A stretch of DNA of 64,000 nt from Cryphonectria parasitica EP155 (taxonomy: Eukaryota > Ascomycota > Sordariomycetes > Diaporthales > Cryphonectriaceae). Positions 23,389 to 36,278 of the stretch are shown in pieces. Position 1 is the stretch's first letter. Each line of letters starts with the position of its first letter. Both the position numbers and the translations under genes were made by a program. The notes beneath the pieces were generated by a model. The model saw nothing but the letters and a program-made list of their open reading frames with translations, was not told the origin of the DNA and did not search any database. The DNA lies in contig NW_024468910.1 of the NCBI RefSeq assembly GCF_011745365.1, positions 3,562,068 to 3,626,067 on the forward strand, read 5' to 3'.

Positions 23389-26300
23389 AGGCCGCCTTCG
23401 GAATCATTTTTTCGGGGCAAGCAAAATCACGCTGCATACACACAACGGTCTGCGGCCGGTCTGAATCTCGAATGACGGCCACCATGCTTGTTTTGCTTTT
23501 AGTTTGCGAGCGACGATACCTTTCTTTGCCACGATAACCAACGATAGTACAAAGGGTGTTCTTAGTGGTCTTAGTCTTTCGTGGGTTGCATGTTTAGCTG
23601 GACATCGGCGGAGGGTTTTTGGGACCTACCTGAGCACATCTCTGGTCCTTCGATGACGGTGAATAGGTAAATAGCCGGCTTCACCCGGCTTCTTGGCTTT
23701 TCCCAATTGGGGTTTTATGTTTGGGCCGGCAAAGAAAAGGGCCATCACTGGGAAGGTCAATTCGTTTCTTTACGGGCGTAATGTCGCGGCGGCTGTTTTC
23801 ACTCCGTTCGCGCTCTCTGGGCCACCGTCTCCTTGAGACAATGGCCCATGAAAGCTGCATAACGGAGTACGTCTGCTGCATCTCGGGTTGTAATTGGATC
23901 GGGTCGGAACTTTCATGACTCGTGCGGTGGTATTGTTGAGTGTTTCCTTTTCTTATATATTTTTATTGTGACTTTTTGCTTTCTTTTAATCTATGTTCCT
24001 TCAGGGGGCTTATGCAACGGACAGTGTCTCTCTTTGGTAGGATCTTTGTCTCTCGAGGGAGTCTGCCTATTTCTTTTTCTGTGATTTTTGAGCAATTGTA
24101 ACCGAGTAGGGGACGGTAATCTGGTCGGTTTGGACAGAGAAAATTAGCTTCAACAATAAACGCATGATGTTACGACAGCTGTTACATCCATGCTACATGT
24201 GTAATATGGTAAATAAGAGGGTCTCATCAATGGAGACCCACCGATCTCTTTTTCTTCTGTGGTACATTGCCAGGGCAGGCAGACCTTGATTTCCGAATTT
24301 AATAAATGAGATCCCGCTCTCAGGTATCACATTGAAGTCGGAGAAAAGGCAGAAGCAACATGCGGCGAAGGAAGGCGTTGATAAATTGCGGATCTTTGTG
24401 CTCTGGACTCTGCAAAAGTTGATTCCGGTGCAATCATGGTGAATCATATCGGTTGCACCTCCCGCCACAGGCGTCACTGGCTTTTGTGTGCGATCATGAA
24501 CTGTTGATGTCGTGTGTGTGAGTCTGTGTCTGTGTGTAGATGATAGCGATCCGAGGTCGTTGTTGCCCCATGTCTCTCGATGTGCTACCGCCACCGAGTT
24601 TTTGGTGGAAGACGATCTTGGTCTCGGTGACATTGGTGGTTATCTAGCGGTGAAGGTTGAATTCGGCGAGCCAAGGGAAGGGTGTGATGCAGATCGAGAA
24701 CTCGATTTCAGATGGTTATGCGCGATGACGATGTTCGCCGACGTGCCTTGTCAAGCTGCAAGAGAATACTTTGCTCCGGAATCGAATTGGGTATATGCTG
24801 TATGGCAAGATTCTCGTGCGGAGGGCAATTCAGGGCAATCCGGGGCGGCAGGCTGGCGGGGCATCGTGGAAAGTGGACAAGATACGGCCGTGATCTAGAA
24901 AATCATACCTGGATCATAGCTGAGGCTGTTACCTTGCTCCAACCTTCTCAGCACAACAGGGGAGGGGGCTTTTCTTTTGCTTTCTCCCCAATGTTGTTGA
25001 ACGTCTTCCCTGTTTCTATCCTCGTCCTTGCCATCCCTCTGAATACGAGGAAAAGAGAGGAGTACGATTATTTCGCAGATCGAAAAAAACAATCCAGTGT
25101 CTGGATCAATCATGAAGAACCATGCGAGGTTACCGTAGGCAGAGAGAGAGGGCTTGAAATTGTGGGTTTCTTAGCCTGTTCGGTTTTCTTGACTTTTCGC
25201 CCTTCGCTTTCCTTCTGTTCTTCCCCTCTTTTTTACCCCCTTCTTTTTTTCTTCTTCTTCTCTCAATTTCTTCTCTCTTCCTTCTGGAGAGGCAGCAAAA
25301 GCAACAGCCACCTCATCTCATTTATGGATACCCAACAGAAAATACTGGGATAAGCTGAATCGACTGCAGGGTCTCGAATTGTAGTGACACAAGCAAGGGA
25401 ATGAAACGAAGACGAAATGAACATTTGATTTCTAGGGGAGACAGAAAAAGAAAAGAATAAGGTTTCACTACATGCTATCTGGGTAACTTTGGGATATTTG
25501 ATTTCAGTGCTCACAATGAACCATCCAGAGCTAATATTGGAAGTTCGGCCTCATCAATTGACTCTGTGCAGAAGTGTGATCTTCATTTGGAGAGAAGTAA
25601 TGGCATATAACGGCGAAGTCGGAGTGTTATGGGAAGAAAGATGCTTGGGCTGTCGGCCTGTCACTCTTGCCGGCAGAGTGCCAGTTGCCAGGTCCACCGA
25701 GGACGGCAAGAGCAGCTAAACCGTCTTCGATGTTCGCCGAAATTACTGAAGGATAAGACTATCTCCAGCGAGAACTGAGAAGAGTGAAGCTACGATGTGC
25801 AAGATCTTACCTACTCCTTGGATGGTCTGGGTTGTAGAGAACACCTGGGCCTGTTGGTGCCCAAAGACACACAAGTCGATGAATATCAGATCGTGCAATA
25901 GACCAGATATTTTGGGTGGACCAATCATACCCGCACACGATCATGGCTTAACACAAAGTATAGAGTATAGGCCTTGACTTTCAGCTCCCAAGCCCGCTGG
26001 GAAGGTAAGTTTGTATTTCCCCCAGTGACAACACAGCCTGCCTTTCCCCCCCTCCTTTGCCAGTTGTCCAAGAACCCTTTGCAAGTTACGGTGTGTGTTG
26101 TTTCGCCCCATGGCCAGATGGCCCCCCCTCCCTCCAAAGAAAAATAACCTACCTCCCGAGATTCGTCCGCTACCCAGTGTGTCTCAGCGCTGGACCTTTT
26201 TGGACCGCGTCTCGAGGGCTCGAGCGCCTACCACACATGCCGGTGAAGGAGGAGCTGCCCAGCGCGGCACAGCGGGGTTTTTGTTCACACTGGGATAAGT

Positions 26301-26450
26301 AGTTCGTGGCGTAACAGGAATAAGAAAAGAAGGAAAAAGAAAAGAAGAAGGGAAAAGCAAAGAGAAAGGTGGAAAGGCGGAAACACGGAAAAGCGGACGT
26401 TATTCTCCTCTGATTCCTGCAGGTGCTTTCCCTTCGGGTTGTACACAGTA

Positions 26451-26514
26451 CTAAGTAAGTAAGCATTGGAAATTGCTTTTCCGGTTCGTGTAGAACAAGC
26501 TTCTACTTACTTAG
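26451..26514. repeat. Inverted repeat with 11-base arms
   Basis: CTAAGTAAGTA at 26451-26461 is repeated in perfect inverse orientation at 26504-26514, separated by 42 bases. Related TACTTAGG-like words occur elsewhere between genes (for example near 1330, 7020 and 43064). Confidence 0.75.
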
Positions 26515-28199
26515 GTAGATCGATATCACATTTATGATCAGATCTCCTGGAATTACAAATCAGGTTCCACAGCATCTCGCTGTTCCTCGTTGCTTCCGAG
26601 ATGAGCCTGCCCAGATCATTGGCTGCAGGCGCCCGAGAGGCTTACCTGCTGCGGACGGGAGCACTACACTCTTACTTTTTCTCGACCGATCCGCAGTTGT
26701 GGCCACGACATCCATTGCCACGACACCCGTTGGCGACGAGTTGCCAGTATTATGTACGACGAAACAGGAGGGGGAAAAGCAAAATACCTTGCCCTCTTGT
26801 GCATGCACACAGAACCTGCCCGCTAGTATCGTCTTCAGCTGAGTACCTTTCTCCAAGACCTTTTCTGCAAGTCAATGGACACCATGCCCAACTCCAGGAC
26901 GGGAGGATACCATGACTTGAGGTCTACATTGCCCTTCCGAACTACTGTTCCACCCTCAACTTGTTGATCGTTACCTTCTTTACAGAACGGTGAATCAAGC
27001 CTGTGAGACTTTTTAATTTAACTTATGCATCCCATGGGAAGTAACCCTATTGTTCCTTCTTCGAGACGGATCGGCCTCAAGGGCCTGGAGCCCAACAAGA
27101 CAGACGCTGTCGTCTCCGCATGCCTCTCTCGGCTCAGGTCTGGCTTAGCGCCCGTTCTGCAGAGAGAGCCGGGGGGTGGGAGAGGAGGGGCTGTTTCTCT
27201 TTCCTGCAGCTCAGGCACCAAACAACCCTAACACAGCTGACTAGGACCAATGTCAGTTCAGTGCCTTGAGTCTGTGGCTACTTCGACCCCGCCCCCTCTT
27301 TCCGGGTTCGAGGGTGTGCATGGTTCCCCAACCACATATATTATCCTCCTTCTCAGGGCATATTATATCTTTTGAAGGAGAGTTTTGCAGCTGTTACAAC
27401 CCTGAAATTTAATTAATTTTTTTTTCTTCTGCAAGGAGGGGTGAGAGCCTGCCGTAGCCGGACGGGAAGAAGGGGCCCGCCCCCCGGGCCAACTTGCTTG
27501 TGCGCCATGAGGATCTGGTTTGGAAAATATGGCCACTCAAGGGACTGGCTCCAACAGTCTCGGGACAGGCCTATCATGTTGGTGCAACCCCCAGTCAGTA
27601 CAAACGACATCATTGTTTTTCTTTGAGGTTCGGCCTAGGCCTTACAGCACGAGATCAGCCCCGTCTAATGGGGTTGCCGCGGCACCACAATCCAGCTGCA
27701 GGTTGCTAGTGGCACCTGGCCTGCAGTTATATGTATGTATTTGTTGTTTACCGCATGTCTGCAGGCCGCCGTGAATGGTCATGGACATGCAGCACAGTGT
27801 CATGGAAAGATGGCCCTTGACGATTCAATACTTATCATTGTTTCAGGCACACTGATCTATTGCTCCGGGGTCATACCAATGCAGCTTGAATTTTCACTGT
27901 GTGCCTCGTATCTGCTGGGTCTGGTTGGGTGTATAGACAAGAAGGAACCTTCCTCAGTTACTTTAGGCGCTTTGCACAATGTCACCGACGGGTAGCCATC
28001 CCGGAGACCAGAAGCAGCAAGCCCCCCCCCCCCCCCAATCTACATTTTGCCTTCTTCCAGATGTCTCCCTCCTCCTTGACCATCGTGTTGGGCGCGACTG
28101 GCAAGGTGGGCTGGGCTTGGATGTCTCCCTTTTTCTTTCACAATACTATCCTTCTCACCAGAGGGCCACCTGATGTTGTTTTGACCCTGTTGTCCTATT

Positions 28200-28640
28200 A
28201 ATTGCCTCCTCCCCGACCTATTCCCCTGGGCTTCTTCTCGTCCTCTCAACTCTACACACTTCTTCAGCTCTGCACACTTCACCATCACCCCTCAACACAA
28301 GCAATAACCTCATACTATCACCAATTCTGCCACACTCAAGACTGTGAAGCCCCAGATTTACCACCATCAAAGAGGAGCAGCAGTATAGCCTCCACAACAT
28401 CACACAAGCATATCATCCCTCACCACCTCGTCCTAGCGTTGACATCTTCACTTCCACACAGCCTTTTTCTTTCCTGGACTGTCTCCAAATTTTCCTTGAT
28501 TCCATATTGATATTATAGCTCTACCACCTAACACTCCTACGTATTCCTTCTGGCTTTCCTGTCAACATACTCACTACCGACCCCTCCAAGAACAATCAGA
28601 CCTACACCCTCCCTTCTTTGTCGTCAGCCTCACCTTGATC
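28200..28640 (+). promoter_or_regulatory. Pyrimidine-rich leader/promoter of the dioxygenase gene
   Basis: The 440 bases before the ATG at 28641 are strongly enriched in C and T on the coding strand, with repeated CTCC, CTTC and ACAC words. Such CT-rich tracts are typical around transcription starts of well-expressed filamentous-fungal genes. No exact start can be given. Confidence 0.4.
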
Positions 28641-30103
28641 ATGTCTTCAGTGGAGGCTCAGACTATTGTCCCTGCCCCTTGGGCTGATGCCAAGGGCATT
28701 GACATGAACAGCAATGCTTTGCCTGAAGGCTTTCCCGCCATGATCCATGGTGATTCTGCCTGGACTGCCACCAATTTCTCCAACAACAATGAGTATATCT
28801 ATCACCTGAGTGCTGCAGAGGTCTCTGAGGTCAAGCAGGGCCTTGATGGCTTCAAGAGTATGTATCAGGTGTCTATTTCCTTCCTTGTTCTTGTGTTTTG
28901 TCTTTGACAGGACCCTCTCCTGGGCACCCTTAGTATTACTTATTCAAGGGTGCTGCTCTGGCCCTCATGTCATCTCAGCCTTGCTTGCCGCACCTGGCTG
29001 CCTGTCTCAGATGTCAGCCTTGCATAAAGCTGGTTGCAGTGACGCTAATTAAGCTGTTCTTTTGCAGAGCTGGGTCTCAATGCCACAAAAATCACAGACA
29101 AGACCTTCTCACTGCCCACCTTGGGTATCACTCTTCATGACCTGAGCAAGGAAGTCCACAATGGCCGTGGATTTGCTGTCCTGCGAGGCCTCAATACTGA
29201 AGACTTCTCTTCTGGCGACCTGACGATGATCTTCATGGGCATCAGTGCCTACATTGGGGACAAGATTGGACGCCAAGACAGGGCTGGAAACTGCCTGGGT
29301 AAGAGCAAGAGACTCTAGGACTTTTCAGTGTTGGATCCAGATCATAATACTGACAAAAAAAAATTATGTAGTGCACATTATTGCCGACAAGGCCAATGGC
29401 ACTCATCATCGCCACTCTACCGATCCAATTGTAAGACCCCTGCCTTCCAGCTCAGGTCTACCCCCACACTAGTACACTTGTTGATATCCCATGATAGAAG
29501 TTTCACACTGAGGAGAGCGGCGACTGTATCGCTTGGTTGACGCGAAACGTTGCTCTTGACGGCGGAAAGTGTGTCATCTCTTCGACGGCCACAATCTACA
29601 ACGTCCTTGCCGCTACTCGACCGGACCTGCTCCGCATCGTAGCTGCCGGTAATTGGCCCTTCGCCTTCCCTCGCTACCAGTGCCGTCCGGTCATGTTCAA
29701 CCAGGGTGGCAAGGTCCTCTTCAATTTTGGCCGCGCTCCCCTTCTCGGATCATCCATCCACCCCCGCAAGGCTCACCTGCCTACCCTGACCGCTCAGCAG
29801 GTTGAGGCCCTTGATGCTATCGAAGCCATCGCTCGTGCCACTGAGTTTTCCTTCGCCACCCAGCCAGGAGACATTCACTTCATTGCTAATCAGACTGTCC
29901 TCCATCGTCGAGATGGCTTTACGGATGGCCAGGGGCAGCGCCGACACCTGGTCCGCCTTCGTCTCAGCAGCTCTGCCTACGGCGCCAAGATTCCAGCCCT
30001 GAGTCGTGAGTGGAACGATGCCTTTGGAGAAGTTGGTGATCGTGTCTTCCACTTTGATCCCATGCCTTCCCAGTTCTTCCCTCTTCGCAAGTACCCCAAC
30101 TGA
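28641..30103 (+). CDS. TauD/TfdA-family Fe(II)/2-oxoglutarate-dependent dioxygenase, four exons (370 aa)
   Basis: Exons are 28641-28857, 29068-29298, 29372-29430 and 29498-30103; donors are GTATGT, GTAAGA and GTAAGA and all acceptors are AG. The family couples 2-oxoglutarate decarboxylation to oxidation of a substrate at a mononuclear iron. The iron ligands are visible: H172-T-E174 in KFHTEES and the distal H305 in HRRDGF. R318 in RRHLVRL is the expected 2-oxoglutarate-binding arginine. Length fits fungal clavaminate-synthase-like or TauD-like proteins. The substrate is unknown; taurine, other sulfonates or a secondary metabolite are possible. No signal peptide is seen, so it is probably cytosolic. 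An in-frame TTG at 28635 precedes the ATG but has no support as a start. Codon use is biased toward C-ending codons, suggesting good expression. Confidence 0.88.
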
Positions 30104-33100
30104 GAGGAAGAGACAAGGGAAAGAGAGAGAGAGAGAGAGGCAGGCGATGAGCCTCCGCCAATTATTGTTCTTGTGCCTGTCTGTGGTTTCCAGGGCAGCA
30201 AGCTAAAACCTTATAATCCTGGTCCGGAAACCCTAATTCAGCGCTCGTTTCTATGGTTCTGCGGGTCTGTGATGGGCGTCATGTGCACAGCATTGGGATG
30301 GCGTGGTGGGCAAAAAAGGAATTGTTAAGAAGATACCCACCATGGCCTGGATTTTTCTTATGCTTGGGAGTGTCGCCTGCTATGACTTTACTTGATATTA
30401 GACAATTATCCCCGATAGCTTATTTCTCACTGTCTCCTCTCCCGTGAAAACAACGAACGATGGGGTTCTGTTGGAATTTTTGCAAGCTTGTAGGAAGGTT
30501 GACCTATACACCCCCTTTTCGAGATACAGGTCTCTCAGGTCTGGCAGTGCCTGGACTGGTCAGAAAATTTACAGTTGATACAGGCAGCGCTATGCAGAGA
30601 AGTTCAGGGGCTGGCCGATCGGTTTCCAGTGGCCCGTGCTACCTGAGCAGAAACCTACTCTCTTCTTCCTCGGGCTCTGGGCGCACACGTTACAGTAGCA
30701 CCTTCCCAGCAATCTGTACTTATCAACTTGTCCTTCAACCCCACCTGAGAAGGAACCTCGTGAACGGACCTTTCGTCCCTCTCCTTTGTGGATGAGGGGA
30801 AGAAAGGGGAAGAGAGGAGGGGAAGGGTGCCCCAAACAAGACAGCAGTCGACCACGCCCCCTCTTTCCGTCCATCTTGATCACGAATACCGACACCACCG
30901 AGCCCACACTCCCCTTCGTGTTCGGCCCTGTTGATCAGATCAACAGGAACGATTGCATGATAGAATGCCACGTTGATTTCAACCCACGGGCTTCCGGAAG
31001 ACGCGAGGGAGATGGTCTGTGTTCCCGACCTTGCGTCGGCAAAGCCCGGGTCAAGACTTGGAGAGTACGTGGGCGGCTCTAGATCTTGACACCACAGGGG
31101 ACCTATTCAGCAGAGGAGACGGGATAGCAGTTTGACCCCCAAAGTACCAATCCCAGTTCAAATCACATGTCGAGGCGTAGTGACTATGCTAACGATGCGT
31201 TGAAACGGTGGGGAGTAAGGTCGGCGTCCACAAAGAACGAGCAGGGCATACGAAGAAACGACACGATTCCTTTCGATATCTCCAGCGCACTGCCCTAGCC
31301 CTGTTGGTCGATAAACCCCGACGGTACAACGCACATCTGCATGCTTCAGCTGCCTCGAGATACCCTCTCCTTCTCGATGAATGGCCAGAGACCTTAGCGA
31401 GTCTCCGTAGAAAGCACAGTGATGCTGCAGTTCGATCTTCTTTGGGCGACCGGCAGGAAACATGAGCCCACAGGCGGCTCCCCTCCCCCACCTCTCCGCT
31501 CCAAGACCTATATCCCCACCCGGCCGATAGAGACGTGCCCTACAACTCTTGCATTATACACCGGGCTGGGCAATCGATTGCCCACTCATAGTGGGCGACC
31601 AGCGTGGCTCGACTTGGGGACTCAACACCATGTCTTGCGAAAAAGACGCCTTAGTCGCTTGACGGCCCGACATGAAGCCCTTGTGTTTGTGTATAGACTG
31701 AGTTACCTTGGAGGGCACAGGGCTCAAAGGCCATGACAAGGTGCGTCTGCATTGGGCTTGCAGGACCTTTCGTTAATGGCTGCGTCTGACAAATAACCAG
31801 GACTCACTCATGTGGCCGAAAGACTAGAGATGAGATTCCCCTCAAGACTTGACGGTGGTTTTTGTCCAAAACTGAGGCGATGAGCTCGATGCTACATCAA
31901 GGAGCGGGAGTCACGGCACCAGACCACGGCCGATGTACAAGACCGACCATGCAGGCCTCTCAAATGGTCTATTGCATCCTAGGGCCTGTGGCCACATACA
32001 TCGAAAAGAATTCTGGCCGCATATATAGCTGCCTAAACAACGACACAGAGGTGACCGGTGAGAAGCACCGGGAAGCCGGGCGTCTGTGCAAGAGCCCAAT
32101 GAGCGAGCAGCTTGAGCAGCATTCTGACGAGCAACCTTGCTGTGCAACAGACAACCTCCCAGTGGCTGTGATTAGCCCGCCTCAGAGCTACCAATCCTGT
32201 CGCGTATCACATCCGACATCAGATGATCTACACAGATCCTCATATGTACCGTTGCCGTCCCCTCTGGCTCAAGAGGGCGTGTCTCTAGAAAGAGTGCAAC
32301 CTTGCCCGCGTCTGCTCATGCGGTCTCTTTGGTGGCAAGGATGGTCGCTTGGCGCTTTCTATGGCTACCCCTTTCCAGGACCAAGGCGAGATAGGCTTTT
32401 CTCTAAAGGACCGGTCAAGAACCTCCGCTAACATCATGCTACCATCCGGAGGTCGATGATGATGGATCAGTCACAAGTCGACCCCGGCCGACCACTTGCG
32501 GCCACCCGGTTCGATGCAACTCGTCAGACCCAACAAAGCAAAGCTACGGCAAGACATGAGAATGAGACGTCGGTGAGGATGACCGGCACTGTGTACATGT
32601 AATGTACCCGGCGGCCAGGTATCATCGACATCATGAGCCTCCATGAAGCCTCCCAAGACCATCTGTGTTCCACCGGGGGTTGAGGATAGGACATGAAGTC
32701 GAAAGAAGGTTTGTTCCGCAGCGGGGCCGGTCTTGGACCCTGGCGCCCTGGCGCCGTTCCACGGTGGCGGTGAACAGGGACGACCGTTGTTGGAATCCGG
32801 AGGCTCGTGCTAAAGCACATTTCCCCAGGCGGTCGGGCGGGAGCTAGGGGACGGCTTTGTTTCGTGCTTATGGTGGATCTGGTCCAAAGTTTGGTACGAG
32901 ATGGTGCGCTGCGCAGATCTCCACCTTACCTGAGCTTTGTTGTATTGGCAAAAGGGAGGGTCTTGATCGTGTGGTGAGAACTTGGGCGGGATCGGGGAAG
33001 GTCGATAAGCCTTACGGCTTCACTGCAGACGCTCTCAGGAGGCATGCCTTTCCGATCCCGTTAGCGCCCAGCTATCAGCCGGTCCATCATTCATCAAATT

Positions 33101-36100
33101 GAGTAGGGCTGCAGCACACCCATTCGGGGCTGCCTTCTTTCCCAAGGGCCTCAATATGGGCGGATCGCTGATGACTACTCTCTTCTCATTCTCTCTTCCC
33201 CTTTCATTCGAGGAAGATTCGTATTCGGGTAGGACTCTCAAGGTTCCTGAAATCCCATCCCGCTGCGGTACCCGGATCCTAAGGAGCCTCTTCAACACCT
33301 AACGCATCTATGCACTCTGTGTCCTCATCCTCAGTGGTCTTTTGCGCTGAGGACGGGTACTCCTCTTGCAGGTGGGTCACTGACGCCTCCTGTTTCGTTG
33401 AGACAACGGACATGTTCTCCAGGAGCAGGGGCTATATCACGTCAAGGTGCAGAGAGGGAAACCCAGGAACTTGCCGATCCGTGGGTCGGTTGCCCCGGGA
33501 GCAGATCCTGGCTTCTCTCGATTGCATGCAGACCGACATGCCATGCATGTTCGCTGACTGATCTCATAACAGCGCGCAAATCACGAGTTCGAGCTAGCTC
33601 AACGTCGGATACAAGGCCGAATAGCTTTCAATAGACCGGCGAAAGGGCATGAGAAATAGCGTCTCGACTGAACGATCCGCCCAGCGCTGTTTCGGTTTCT
33701 GCTCCACGGATAAACTTTTGCAGTCACACTCAAGCAGGTGCAACTTTTCGAGAACGTGACAGCCGCCTTGATATCACGTTGGATTTTTTTGCCACCCACT
33801 GTTTGTTTTGCACAGATGATATTTCCACTCTCAGGTTCGCGCCGAGGACACCCTGTTGGCTCGACTGACGGAATTGATATAGAGGACAGCCTACAAAGCC
33901 AGAGGTAACATCGCAGTACAACCTTGCTCATCTCGAGAGATTGCTGCAGAAGTCGACCATGAGGTCATGATGATTCCCTTGTCTTGCAGCGCTACAACGT
34001 TTGACCTATAGACCTTCTATCTGTCCGCCATCGGGCATGAGTCGCCAAACGAACCTAGGTGCGGTGGTTTGGTCCCTGTCGAAGGCCAATTGGGTACGCG
34101 CGTCTGTGATGGATGCTCGCAGCTGGTAACGTGATTCCGCCATAACGACGTGTCTCGACAGAGAACCTTGTGATGCGAGCTCCCAACCCACTGCCATCCC
34201 TCCACCCCCCCCCCCCTCTCTCCAAGAGATCAGCAGAGATTACGGAATGCGTGGTGACATTGGTGATACCCATCTGCATGGACTTGGCTTCTTTGGTCAG
34301 AGCGTGACTATCTGGTACTGGATGCCCAGCTGCGCGTCCAGACTCTTCTGCCGAGATTCGGATTTTCCCCTTTAGGAGTTAGCCTTGTCCCAACTGTGAC
34401 GTCCGAGAATGGAGCTAACGACAAAGGAAGGCTGTCACAATAGCCCTAGAGCCACCGAATAACTTTTGGGCAGTGGTAACAGTGGGCGGGCCTGGATCAT
34501 GCTGGGAAATGAGTATGTAGCCACAGAGAAGGGAGAAGAGTTAGCTGGGTCTACAAGCTTCAATTTGACGAAAAGCAGCATTACATGCAGGGTCATGGAA
34601 CACTTTCTAGAGACATACCAGGCTATGTATCATATGAAGCGGTAAGCGCGTTATATAGGTAAGTAGAGGCTTCTTTATAGGCGCATTCAAGGATGTTTGA
34701 TATAGCTTTGAAGAATGATACAAGATGTGTTCGCTCACAAAACAAACCCAGCACGTGTCAGGAGGTATTGACTTTCATTCAGAAATTAGTAGAAAAAGCT
34801 GGGCCCTCCAGACCTTCTCTCCATGTGAGGCTGAAAAGCTGTCTTGTCCAGTGGCTGAGACTCTAAAGGCTGCTGAGCGGCTTGAAGCAAATAGCTCTGC
34901 CCCCTTCCTGGATGGTCTGGCCACTGTTGAGCATTGAGGGACAAGAGCTGTATCAGAAGAAGGATCCGTTGCTATGCATAATTTTCTCTGTATTTACTCG
35001 ACTGAGGGAAAATTCTGTACACCTGTTCTCGTCAAGGCAAGAAGGGTCTTTTGATCAGCACATGGCTGAACATCAGTTGCTTTAGATATTCCATTCTTGG
35101 GAGGAGTGGTATGGTTCCTGTTCTTCTTCGGGTCCTCTTGAAGTAATCTTCCCTCACACTTATCTCCAAGCATAACTGATTTTTTTTTTCTGCTTCTATT
35201 TTTCAATTCCTGACCCATGTGCTGATAGATCTAAATTCCGGAGTAATTTATGATGGGTTCCTAGTACCTACCTGCTTCTTTTTTTTTTTTTTTTTGGGCC
35301 TGTTCATATACAAATCAGATCATCAAAGGCAATGAACTGTCTTCTCGACTGAGCGGTCCTCGTCCGCCTTGTTGTTGCTCTCACCTCCCACCAAATGCCC
35401 TCCGAAACAGACCCAGGGAGCCAGTCTCACTCATCATCTGGCGTCTATTCCCCACACATCCTCATTGTAAAATCAAATTGACAGTCCTTGATAAGAATCA
35501 GATGCGTGTACTGTCATACTTTTTACATTTTCGAGCCCGGTAAACACAACCCCCCTCCCCCTTCTCTGCCCCCCCCCAATCATTTCTGCGTGTTGTATGC
35601 TTGTGTCAAGAACCAGGCTCTCTTTGCGGTTATATTCACAAACTTCGCGTTCTTTTCATGGAAAACCAGTGACGTCGTCTCTGTGCTCAAAAAAGGAGCT
35701 GGATGAATCATAAAGGATCCGTTCATAGCGGTCAAGTTTGTTGGTGGGTGAGGGTTCCTCGCTGATGGAGAGAGAGACAGGGGGAGAGAGAGAGAGAGAG
35801 AGAGAGTAGCCGATGTATTCAACAGTAGAATTAAGAGAAGAGGAGCAGAAAGAAGAAAAAGAAGCTTATTTGAGTCTCGGCAAGTAATAGTGTCGGGCTG
35901 TCTGCAGTGGGCTGATGATCTAATTACCGTTCAAGATACTTGAGACAACACGCTTTTTTGCGTGACGGTTTCCAACGTCTTATATCTCCACCCTCATGAC
36001 CATCGAGGACAAACGATTGAGGACGACAAACTTACAAATACACATGAACCACGACTCAAGTAACGGGAGAGAAAGCTTAAAAGACGAGCCACACAGACAA

Positions 36101-36278
36101 AGAAGAAAAAGAAAGATTGACCATAGTAAATTGCCTTCTCCTTAGCCCAGCTCTTCTCATGCCCAACATGGGCCAAGGCATTCTGGGTTTTCCCACAAGA
36201 AGAAGCTTCGGGCTGCTTCACATTAGATTGCATGGACGTCCCATGTCTCTCTGTTCTCAAATTCTTCGCTCGAACCCC
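30104..36278. other. 6.2 kb intergenic stretch, no gene recognised
   Basis: This separates the dioxygenase 3' end from the CRT10 3' end. It begins with a GA repeat (30122-30139). From 31 to 34.5 kb the composition is ordinary, with few repeats; one frame of 189 codons (31862-32431, +) has no recognisable feature and is treated as accidental. Later parts carry a C run (34206-34217), a T17 run (35279-35295) and a GA repeat (35784-35806). Confidence 0.5.

Larger units (their letters stand above)
23389..28640. other. 5.3 kb intergenic stretch, no gene recognised
   Basis: No frame with family features is present on either strand. A pyrimidine-rich block lies at about 25190-25285 and A/G-rich DNA at 26310-26390. 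An 11-base inverted repeat lies at 26451-26514. A C run lies at 28022-28036. From about 28200 to 28640 the + strand is C/T-rich with CACACTTC-type words, which fits a leader and promoter of the dioxygenase gene. Confidence 0.5.

Noticed and set aside
28635..28640. TTG start six bases before the dioxygenase ATG
   Set aside because: Non-ATG initiation is not needed; the ATG at 28641 is in frame and in a good context.
31862..32431. 189-codon frame on the + strand
   Set aside because: No recognisable motif and no splice-consistent neighbours; kept only as a note in the intergenic entry.
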